From an uncultured Saprospiraceae bacterium (GTDB taxonomy: Bacteria; Bacteroidota; Bacteroidia; Chitinophagales; Saprospiraceae): a stretch of DNA of 53,742 bases. Positions 34,255 to 41,200 of the stretch are shown in pieces (position 1 is the stretch's first letter; each line of letters begins with the position of its first letter). The DNA lies in NCBI GenBank assembly GCA_938015415.1, contig CALLPK010000055.1:1-53742 (forward strand), given 5' to 3'. The position numbers were made by a program, and so were the translations under genes. Under the pieces are notes generated by a model that saw only the letters and a list, made by a program, of their open reading frames with translations, was not told the DNA's origin and did not search any database.

Positions 34255-35331
34255 TTACTCTAGGACAATCTTTAGTGTCACCGGCTGGTGATCACTGTAC
34301 TGAAAATCCAGGTCTACGCCTTTTACTTGCAAGGCCCGCAAGTTAGGGGAGAGTAGAAAAAAGTCAATTAACCCGATAAAAGTCTGGTCTTTACGGTAAA
34401 TTTCCCGGGTATCGCGTACCGTGGGAGTGCCTGGATCATAGATCCAACGCCAATTATTTGGCATGAGCTCAGGGTTAATGTTGGCATTTTCCTTCTTTGG
34501 AGCGTCGGGACGGAAAAAATTGGGGTCGAAAAAGGGAGGTACCTGATTCCAGTCGCCGCCGACGATTACGTAATTGCCTTTGGCATATTCAGCCAGCCAA
34601 AGTTTCTTGAGGTATTCCGTTTGTTGTTTTTTGATACGGCCATCTTTATCGTAGGCACTATTATGAATATTATAAACGATCAATTCTTTGCCATTTTTTA
34701 AGGCAAATCGGTGTTCCAGAGCACAACGATCCAGCAAAAATAGTCGATTGGGCCAACCAAACTTACCGGGTAATTGGTATCGGGTTGTCTGAGTCGAGCT
34801 ATAGCGGGCGAAGGTCGCAATGCCGCTGTGGGTGTAGCCGTAGGTGTGCCAGGGCTCCAATAACGGAACAGGACTGTAGGCAGTACGCAGATTATCCCCA
34901 AAGGTAGATTCGTAGTCCGGAAGCAATTTTGTGATCGCTTCGTACTGGTTAAAATAATAACTCCGTTTGGAAGCGATATCTACTTCTTGTAATAGCATGA
35001 TATCTGCAGGTTGTCCGCCAATAGTATTGAGCATACCCTCCACATTCTTTTTTACCACAGACTCCGGAGGACGCACCATCATGCCGCCAGAAAGTAGAAT
35101 CCGGCCATCGGCATAAAAGAAATCGGATTCTGCTCCAAGACCGCCGTATCCGATGTTCCAGGTCAGGAGGCTCAACGTATCTTTTTCGATTAATTTCTTA
35201 GTGGAATTTTGCTTTGGGATCATTACTAGTTTCTCTTCCGGCTGATAATCGTGATACGTAGCGTAGAGGAGTACGCTCAGGATATAGAGGAGGAAGAGAG
35301 CTAGAAGGGAAAGGAGGATTTTTTTTAGCAT
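34255..35331 (-). CDS. Membrane-anchored endonuclease/exonuclease/phosphatase (EEP) family protein
   Basis: 358 residues from ATG 35331. An N-terminal helix (ILLSLLALFLLYILSVLLYA) anchors or exports it. EEP motifs follow: LLTWNIGYGG, ADIMLLQEVD with the metal-binding Glu, VYNIHNSAYDKDG, VIVGGDWNQVPPFF with the D.N pair, and DFQYSDHQPVTLKI with the final D-H. The frame stays open another 71 codons upstream, but that stretch is translated tandem-repeat DNA (LILPLSLPL repeated) and is not part of the protein. Substrate could be nucleic acid, a phospholipid or an inositol phosphate; the sequence does not say. Confidence 0.87.
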   Translation of the reverse strand: MLKKILLSLLALFLLYILSVLLYATYHDYQPEEKLVMIPKQNSTKKLIEKDTLSLLTWNIGYGGLGAESDFFYADGRILLSGGMMVRPPESVVKKNVEGMLNTIGGQPADIMLLQEVDIASKRSYYFNQYEAITKLLPDYESTFGDNLRTAYSPVPLLEPWHTYGYTHSGIATFARYSSTQTTRYQLPGKFGWPNRLFLLDRCALEHRFALKNGKELIVYNIHNSAYDKDGRIKKQQTEYLKKLWLAEYAKGNYVIVGGDWNQVPPFFDPNFFRPDAPKKENANINPELMPNNWRWIYDPGTPTVRDTREIYRKDQTFIGLIDFFLLSPNLRALQVKGVDLDFQYSDHQPVTLKIVLE

Positions 35332-35334
35332 GGG

Positions 35335-35650
35335 AGGGTTTTTCAAATTCAATGGTAAAATCAAATTAGGCGTTCGTGAATTGGGAGGTTGCAGGTTTTG
35401 GAGGGAAGATAGGGATTTTTTCAAAACCAATGGCAAGCTCAATGGCAAAATCAATTTAGGTGGCCGTAAGTTGGGAAGTGGGCAGATGTTAGAGGGAAGA
35501 TAGGATTTTTTCAAAATCAATGGCAAGCTCAATGGCAAAATCAATTTGGGTGGTCATAAATTGGGAAGTGGGTTAGTTCTTGGAGGTAGGTTGGATTTTC
35601 AATGGTAGACTCAATTTTAATTTCTGTGGCGTCATTCCCCATTCTAATTC
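35335..35650. repeat. Degenerate tandem repeat, about four units of 78-90 bp (locus A)
   Basis: Units start at about 35350, 35428, 35518 and 35600. Each opens with CAATGG(C/T)AA, often followed by GCTCAATGGCAAAATCAATTT, then G-rich GGTGG..., TTGGGAAGTGGG and AGGGAAGATAGG. The same family appears at 43540-43830. It fills the gap between dapB and the EEP gene; no gene is seen in it. Confidence 0.85.
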
Positions 35651-35654
35651 CCTT

Positions 35655-36371
35655 TCAGAATCCCAGCATATCCTTCATTCCGAAAACGCCATTTTTTCCT
35701 ACGATCCAGGTAGCCGCAGTCAGCGCACCTTTGGCAAATCCTTCGCGGGAATGTGCGATGTGTTCGAGGCGGATGGTGTCTACGGCTGATTTCCAGTCGA
35801 TTCGGTGGGTACCGGGCACCTGGTCGATCCGTTCGGACAAAATACTCAAGGTTGCCGCGTCTTTGGAACTTTCGTTGCTCCATTTGTCTTTATCAGAAAT
35901 CTCAGAAAGCATATCTTCGGCAAGTGTGATGGCGGTACCACTGGGGGCATCCAGTTTTTGAGTATGGTGAATTTCAGTTAATTGCGGCTGGTAATCCGGT
36001 TGCGAATCCATCAGCTTGGCGAGTTGTCGGTTAATATTGCGAAAGAGATGAACGCCAATGCTATAATTGGAGGCATAGAAGAAGGCGCCATTTTCCTTTT
36101 TACACAGGGCTGTAATCGTCGAATACTGTTCCAGCCATCCGGTCGTGCCGCTGACGATAGGAATGCCATTGGTCAAACACATTTTGATATTTTCTACGGC
36201 GGAGGCGGGTTCACTGAATTCGATCGCTACGTCGGCTTGCCGTAAACTTTCTGGTGTTAAAGTATGACGGTTATCAAGATCAATCTTTAAGATAAATTCG
36301 TGCCCTGCTGCCTGGGCCAATTCCTCGATTTTTTTTCCCATCTTTCCATAGCCCAACATCGCAATCTTCAT
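35655..36371 (-). CDS. dapB: 4-hydroxy-tetrahydrodipicolinate reductase
   Basis: 238 residues. It reduces the dapA product with NAD(P)H in the diaminopimelate/lysine pathway. The nucleotide motif is MLGYGKMGKKIEELA at the N-terminus. AIEFSEPASAVENI, VSGTTGW and the substrate motif EIHHTQKLDAPSGTAI, with its catalytic His-His and Lys, are clear. The end (GKNGVFGMKDMLGF) is typical. No other lys/dap gene is adjacent. Confidence 0.96.
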   Translation of the reverse strand: MKIAMLGYGKMGKKIEELAQAAGHEFILKIDLDNRHTLTPESLRQADVAIEFSEPASAVENIKMCLTNGIPIVSGTTGWLEQYSTITALCKKENGAFFYASNYSIGVHLFRNINRQLAKLMDSQPDYQPQLTEIHHTQKLDAPSGTAITLAEDMLSEISDKDKWSNESSKDAATLSILSERIDQVPGTHRIDWKSAVDTIRLEHIAHSREGFAKGALTAATWIVGKNGVFGMKDMLGF

Positions 36372-36425
36372 ATTTTATTTATGTTTAATTTTTTTTATAA
36401 CAAGAGTGACCCAATTAAACTTTCT

Positions 36426-36470
36426 GCGTCTTAAAGGTGGTTTTAATTGTATTAAGCGTCTTAAAAGTGG
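36426..36470. repeat. Imperfect 30-bp tandem duplication upstream of dapB
   Basis: GCGTCTTAAAGGTGG (36426-36440) recurs as GCGTCTTAAAAGTGG (36456-36470), and the preceding AATT...TT bases also match. It lies 55-100 bases upstream of the dapB start and could be a duplicated operator. Confidence 0.5.
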
Positions 36471-36506
36471 CGCACATCCACTCATTTTTGATAAATACAA
36501 GAACGA

Positions 36507-36536
36507 AGCATTGCACTCAAACGCAGTGCTTTTTTT
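36507..36536 (+). terminator. Terminator-like hairpin with no gene on its strand
   Basis: AGCATTGC pairs with GCAGTGCT (one G-T pair) across an 8-base loop, then seven T on the plus strand. Both flanking genes are on the minus strand, where there is no T run after the stem. Confidence 0.6.
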
Positions 36537-36596
36537 ATTTTCTAGTTTCAAATACAGGACAAAGTAATTGCCACAAAGCTACAAATTCACAAATTT

Positions 36597-37748
36597 TTAT
36601 TCGTTTTTAATTACTAATTCTTTTGCTAAAATCGGTCGTAATTTTTCAATTACCTGGTCTATTTCCTCTTTCGTGTTCAAGTGAGAAAAAGAAAAACGAA
36701 TATTTTTTCGATCCGGTGGTATATTTAACGCGGTCAGGACGTGTGATCCTGCTTCGGCACCTGAGCTGCACGCACTTCCACCGGATGCGCTTACGCCCGC
36801 AATATCCAGGCTCAATAACAACAAGGCTGCTTTAGGCGAAGGGGGAAAAGATACATTGAGTACTTTATAATGATTCAGACCTTCGTCATCCCCCATAAAC
36901 TGGATATCCGAAAATTCATTTTTTAGTCTTCCTTTAAAATACGTTTTTAATTCACTGATTTGATTTTTATGATCTTCCATGTGGTTGATCGAATACTGAA
37001 GTGCTTTTGCGAGTCCCGCAATTCCTACAATATTTTCGGTTCCACCACGCATATTTCGTTCCTGAGAACCACCGTCTACAAATGGATTAACGATATTTTC
37101 ATTATTAATATAAATAAATCCAACCCCTTTTGGGCCGTGAAATTTATGGGCAGAACCGGAAAGGAAGCTAAATTTTTCGTGACTTACATCGATTGGAAAA
37201 TAGCCTACCGTCTGTACCGTATCGGTATGAAAATAAGCGTTATGATGTTGACAAATATCCGCTACGGCGTCGATATCGATCATGGTTCCAATTTCATTAT
37301 TAGAATGCATCAGACTGACCAGCGTTTTCTGATCACTATTGGCCAGCCATTCTTCGAGGACGGTCATGTCGAGTCGACCAAATTTGTTGACGGGCAGTAA
37401 TTTGACTTCTATATCCATCGTTTTTTGTAACCTTTCCAGGGAATGAAGTACGCAATGGTGTTCGATGGGAGAAGAGATGATCCGTTTGACTCCCAGATCC
37501 CGAACGGAGCATTTAAGCGCCATATTGTTGGATTCGGTTCCTCCGGAAGTGAAGAAAATTTCTCCGATGGAGGCACCAATTGCGTTGGCGACTGTTTTAC
37601 GAGCTTCTTCGATGGTGGCACGGGCATTTCTGCCTTCGGCGTGCAGGGAAGACGGATTTCCGTAAGTGTGGGTAAGCACATCCGTCATTCTTTCAACGAC
37701 CTCCGGCAGCAACGGTGTGGTGGCCGCGTTGTCTAGATAAATTCTCAT
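36597..37748 (-). CDS. Cysteine desulfurase (NifS/IscS family)
   Basis: 383 residues. This PLP enzyme takes sulfur from cysteine for Fe-S clusters or thiolation. YLDNAATTPLLPEV opens the protein; ASSIGEIFFTSGGTESNN (here AIGASIGEIFFTSGGTE) binds the cofactor phosphate; SLMHSNNEIGT and HTDTVQTVGYFPIDV follow; the PLP lysine is in SGSAHKFHGPKG; and the catalytic cysteine loop is SGGSACSSGAEAGSHVL. The long cysteine loop places it in group I (NifS/IscS). No iscU or other suf/isc gene is adjacent, so its partner is unknown. Confidence 0.94.
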   Translation of the reverse strand: MRIYLDNAATTPLLPEVVERMTDVLTHTYGNPSSLHAEGRNARATIEEARKTVANAIGASIGEIFFTSGGTESNNMALKCSVRDLGVKRIISSPIEHHCVLHSLERLQKTMDIEVKLLPVNKFGRLDMTVLEEWLANSDQKTLVSLMHSNNEIGTMIDIDAVADICQHHNAYFHTDTVQTVGYFPIDVSHEKFSFLSGSAHKFHGPKGVGFIYINNENIVNPFVDGGSQERNMRGGTENIVGIAGLAKALQYSINHMEDHKNQISELKTYFKGRLKNEFSDIQFMGDDEGLNHYKVLNVSFPPSPKAALLLLSLDIAGVSASGGSACSSGAEAGSHVLTALNIPPDRKNIRFSFSHLNTKEEIDQVIEKLRPILAKELVIKNE

Positions 37749-37774
37749 AATAAATATGGTTTGTCTGGTAAAAT

Positions 37775-37854
37775 ATACTACTAGAAATTTTCCTGATTCT
37801 TAGCTTCCAGTCTCTAAAAGGAGTGGCAGTAAATCTGCGAATGTCACCTAGTAT
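37775..37854. repeat. Diverged copy of the 83-bp inverted-repeat element
   Basis: It begins ATACTACTAGAAATTT and ends AATGTCACCTAGTAT, so the inverted ends are recognisable but no longer perfect. The interior (TTCCAG..CT..AAAGGAGTGGC, then CTGCGAATGTC) follows the order of 5362-5444. No direct repeat flanks it. Confidence 0.5.
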
Positions 37855-37897
37855 TGCAAAGGTAGGGTATTAAACGTAAAATAAGGCTGGTTTTAAC

Positions 37898-37935
37898 AAA
37901 AAATGCGGCTACAGTTCTCGTTGTAGTCGCATTTT
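37898..37935. terminator. glmM terminator (bidirectional shape)
   Basis: AAAAATGCG.CTACA pairs with TGTAG.CGCATTTTT. On the minus strand the T run continues, placing it 27 bases past the glmM stop. Confidence 0.85.
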
Positions 37936-37961
37936 TATTTTTTAAAAAATAATTTTATTTA

Positions 37962-39359
37962 TCAAGCGGTACGCGCTTTTTCTTTCATCAGATCATTGAT
38001 GTCCGCTCTAATTTTATTGGCGAGGTTATTCGCAATGACCTGAGAGGCAGATTCGGTATAAATCCGGACGATTGGCTCGGTGTTAGAACGTCGGAGGTGA
38101 ATCCAGCCTTCTTCGAAGTCAATTTTCAGGCCATCCGTCGTGTTTATTCTTTCGCGTTCGTATTTTTTTTGCAAGCCGTTAAAAATATAATCAAGGTCTA
38201 TATCATCGCTTAATTCGATTTTATTTTTTGAAATGGTATAGTTAGGATACGAATTTCTTAAAAACGAGATTGGTTGATTAGCGTGTGCGAGGTGCGAAAG
38301 CATGAGAGCAATACCGACGAGTGCATCCCGTCCGTAGTGGAGTTCGGGATAAATGACTCCACCGTTTCCTTCGCCACCGATAACGGCGTTGGTTTCTTTC
38401 ATTTTGGTGACTACATTTACTTCCCCTACGGCAGAAGCCGTATAAGTTTGGCCATGTTTTACCGTCACATCCGACAAGGCACGGGTGGAAGATAAATTGG
38501 ATACTGTTGCGCCCGGTGTATGTTTTAAGATATAATCTGCAATTGCGACCAAGGTGTATTCTTCCCCAAACATTTCGCCATCCTCACAGACGAAGGCTAG
38601 TCTATCGACATCCGGGTCGACTACGATTCCAAGGTGAGCCCGATTGCTCAAAACTGCGCTTGAAAGCTGTCGCAAATTTTGCGGTAATGGCTCCGGATTA
38701 TGAGCAAAAATACCCGTCATTTCTTCATTTAGTAAAATACATTCACAACCCAGTTTTTCGAGTAAAGGCGGAATAGAAATGGTACCGGTGGAGTTAATAC
38801 AATCTACTACGATTTTAAATTTTTTATCCTGAACTGCGGCAACGTCAACCAATGGCAGGTTGAGAATTTGCTCAATGTGAGTTGTGATGTAAGAATCATT
38901 GGTTTGGTAAGTCCCAAGCTTATCCACTTCGGCATAAGTAATCTTTCCGGATTCGATGAGATTCAGTACTTCCTGACCGTCGGCGGCGGAAATAAATTCC
39001 CCTTTATCGTTCAATAGTTTAAGGGCGTTCCATTCTTTAGGATTGTGACTGGCGGTGAGAATAATTCCGCCACCTGCCTCTTCGATGGGTACGGCAATTT
39101 CTACCGTTGGAGTGGTGGAAAGGCCCAGATCTACGATGGAAATACCCAGGCTGCGGAGTGTACTAACGACCAGCTGGCTAACGATTTCACCTGAAATTCG
39201 AGCATCCCGACCGATGACTACCTTTGGATTTTTACCTTTTTGTAAAAGCCAGTACCCGTAGGCAGAAGCAGACTCAACAATATCGAGCGGCGTCAAATTT
39301 TTTCCGCTTACCCCACCGATGGTTCCACGAATACCTGAGATAGATTTTATTAAAGACAC
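37962..39359 (-). CDS. glmM: Phosphoglucosamine mutase
   Basis: 465 residues from a GTG at 39359. It converts glucosamine-6-phosphate to glucosamine-1-phosphate for UDP-GlcNAc. SLIKSISGIRGTIGG opens the fold; the phosphoserine is S104 in ILTASHNPKEW; the Mg2+ loop is DPDVDRLAF; the sugar loop is GGEGNGGVIYP; and the phosphate-binding end is RRSNTEPIVRIY. The GTG is chosen because Bacteroidota GlmM begins exactly at this segment and because the phosphoserine then sits at the usual position near 102. An in-frame ATG at 39401 would add 14 poorly conserved residues. Phosphomannomutase activity is possible as well. Confidence 0.9.
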   Translation of the reverse strand: MSLIKSISGIRGTIGGVSGKNLTPLDIVESASAYGYWLLQKGKNPKVVIGRDARISGEIVSQLVVSTLRSLGISIVDLGLSTTPTVEIAVPIEEAGGGIILTASHNPKEWNALKLLNDKGEFISAADGQEVLNLIESGKITYAEVDKLGTYQTNDSYITTHIEQILNLPLVDVAAVQDKKFKIVVDCINSTGTISIPPLLEKLGCECILLNEEMTGIFAHNPEPLPQNLRQLSSAVLSNRAHLGIVVDPDVDRLAFVCEDGEMFGEEYTLVAIADYILKHTPGATVSNLSSTRALSDVTVKHGQTYTASAVGEVNVVTKMKETNAVIGGEGNGGVIYPELHYGRDALVGIALMLSHLAHANQPISFLRNSYPNYTISKNKIELSDDIDLDYIFNGLQKKYERERINTTDGLKIDFEEGWIHLRRSNTEPIVRIYTESASQVIANNLANKIRADINDLMKEKARTA

Positions 39360-39745
39360 AAATTTTAATTTTTGCGGTGAAGTATTTTTTAATAAACTCA
39401 CCGATATTAAAGAAGTAGTATGGAAAAATAGTCCGTTCTTTACAAAAAAATTAACGGAAGAGTTTTATTTTTTGCGAGAAAGTTAACCTATTTTTTGTTA
39501 TAGAATGCCGGACAATTAATGTGTTCCGGTCACAAAAGTAGACTAAAAATAAGGTGTGAGCAACCAAATTTTACCGTTATTTGGATTTGGAGTCACCCTT
39601 ATCATACTCTCGTTGGGTTTGCAAAGTTTCATTAGGAAATATATTTACCAAATCAGAAAAAGTAAATAAAGTAATATTGTTTTTTTAAATATTTTTAAGT
39701 AATTATTAATTAGGTGATTACGGGTTGTTAATTCTAAATTATTGT
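39360..39745. other. Divergent intergenic stretch between glmM and the PAP2 gene
   Basis: 386 AT-rich bases (344 if glmM starts at the ATG). It must hold promoters for both divergent genes, but I find no full TTTG/TANNTTTG pair, repeat or hairpin in it. Confidence 0.4.
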
Positions 39746-40318
39746 ATGGATTGGCTATTAGAATTAGATAAATATTTATTTGTATTGATCAATCAATCCT
39801 GGGAGACGGACTGGCAAAATTTTTTATTGCCCTGGTGGCGGAATAAGCTTTTTTGGGTACCATTTTATGTGTTTTTGTTATTTTTTCTATTGCAGAATTT
39901 TGGGAAGCAAGGCTGGTACCTGATAATCGGGTTGATATTAACGATTCTCATTGCCGATACGCTGAGTAGCCAGGTCATGAAAAAAACGATCCGTCGACCT
40001 CGTCCCTGTCATCAGGTGGAGGAGGGGCCTCCGGTTCATCTGTTAATTCCCTGTGGAAGTGGTTATAGTTTTACATCCAGTCATGCAACCAATCATTTTG
40101 CGGTCAGTGGATTTTTATTTTTTGGGTTGGGTCGAAGGTTGCGACACCGACGGTGGTGGTTGGTTTTATGGGCGGCTTCGATCGCCTACGCTCAGGTGTA
40201 CGTTGGGGTACACTATCCATTGGATGTGATAGCGGGCGCTTTGTTGGGATGGTTGATTGGTAGTTTATTGGCCAGAGCATTATTAGGAACAGGGATGTTG
40301 GCCATAGAAAAAGCGTAA
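39746..40318 (+). CDS. PAP2-family membrane phosphatase
   Basis: 190 residues from ATG 39746; a TTG at 39725 is also in frame. There are five or six membrane helices. Motif 1 is KKTIRRPRPC, motif 2 is SFTSSHATNHF with the catalytic His region, and motif 3 reads YAQVYVGVHYPLDV. In the textbook motif 3 an SR pair precedes; here the positions are A-Q, while the catalytic His and the Asp are kept. Undecaprenyl-diphosphate or phosphatidyl-phosphate dephosphorylation in the membrane is the likely role. A ZIP gene follows 72 bases downstream on the same strand. Confidence 0.9.
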   Translation: MDWLLELDKYLFVLINQSWETDWQNFLLPWWRNKLFWVPFYVFLLFFLLQNFGKQGWYLIIGLILTILIADTLSSQVMKKTIRRPRPCHQVEEGPPVHLLIPCGSGYSFTSSHATNHFAVSGFLFFGLGRRLRHRRWWLVLWAASIAYAQVYVGVHYPLDVIAGALLGWLIGSLLARALLGTGMLAIEKA

Positions 40319-40390
40319 TTTTGGCGATTGGTAGTAGTTGATAATAAAGAGGACCGAAAATAAGGTGGTCTGAAAAAATAAATTCTAAGC

Positions 40391-41125
40391 ATGCATATTT
40401 GGGAATATTTTCTTTTACTTCTTACCGTTTTACTGGGAGGATTTGCGGCGCTGTTGGTTGATCCCAAAGACCAGTCCCGATTGCAATTATTTTTATCGTT
40501 TAGTGGCGCCTATATTCTGGGTATCTGTGTAATGGATATTATGCCAACTGTATTTCGTTCTTCCGTAGAAAACGTGGGTATCTATATTCTGATTGGTTTT
40601 TTTATTCAGTTAATACTGGAACAATTTTCCGGTGGGGTAGAGCATGGCCATATTCATGTTCCTCACCATCAGAATCAGGTTCGTCGGCATACCACTATGG
40701 TGATGATTGGACTTTGTTTGCACGCCTTTATTGAAGGGTTGCCCTTGGGAGGACACGTGCATGATCACAGCGGTCATCATCTATTGTGGAGTATCGTATT
40801 GCACAAAGCTCCGGCGGCGTTTGCGTTGGTTTTATTATTAAAAAAATCAGGGTACGCCAAAAATACGCTGTGGCTGCTACTGATCATTTTTGCACTCATG
40901 TCGCCGCTGGCCGCTGCGTTAACTTCTGTGATTGCGCAGCAACAACAAATCGGGGACTGGCATATTAGTGTATTACAGGCGGTGGTGATTGGGTCTTTTT
41001 TGCATATTGCTACTACTATTCTGTTTGAGTCCGATAGTAGTAGTGATCATCATGCAGTTCCTTTTCCTAAATTGCTGGCTATTGTCCTGGGCCTTGGGAT
41101 TGCCGTAGGGTCGGTGATCCTATAA
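40391..41125 (+). CDS. ZIP-family metal transporter
   Basis: 244 residues with about seven or eight membrane helices. A histidine-rich loop (EHGHIHVPHHQNQVRRH) lies between helices 3 and 4, as in ZIP proteins. Metal-site helices are GLCLHAFIEGLPLG (helix 4, HxxxE), IVLHKAPAAFALV (helix 5), and IGSFLHIATTILFES later. A second His cluster is HVHDHSGHH. It probably imports zinc or iron(II). It follows the PAP2 gene closely on the same strand. Confidence 0.9.
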   Translation: MHIWEYFLLLLTVLLGGFAALLVDPKDQSRLQLFLSFSGAYILGICVMDIMPTVFRSSVENVGIYILIGFFIQLILEQFSGGVEHGHIHVPHHQNQVRRHTTMVMIGLCLHAFIEGLPLGGHVHDHSGHHLLWSIVLHKAPAAFALVLLLKKSGYAKNTLWLLLIIFALMSPLAAALTSVIAQQQQIGDWHISVLQAVVIGSFLHIATTILFESDSSSDHHAVPFPKLLAIVLGLGIAVGSVIL

Positions 41126-41200
41126 TAACCACGTTTGACTAAACCTTCTTATGTTTATAACCGTTAAAGACAAATACGGAAATAAATAAAGATACTACGT

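Noticed and set aside
35332-35544. 71-codon upstream extension of the EEP gene
   Set aside because: The extension only translates the tandem repeat DNA of locus A (LILPLSLPL again and again). The ATG at 35331 begins a normal membrane signal.
36960-37400. Open frame of 146 codons on the plus strand
   Set aside because: It is antisense to the cysteine desulfurase coding region and has no recognisable protein features.
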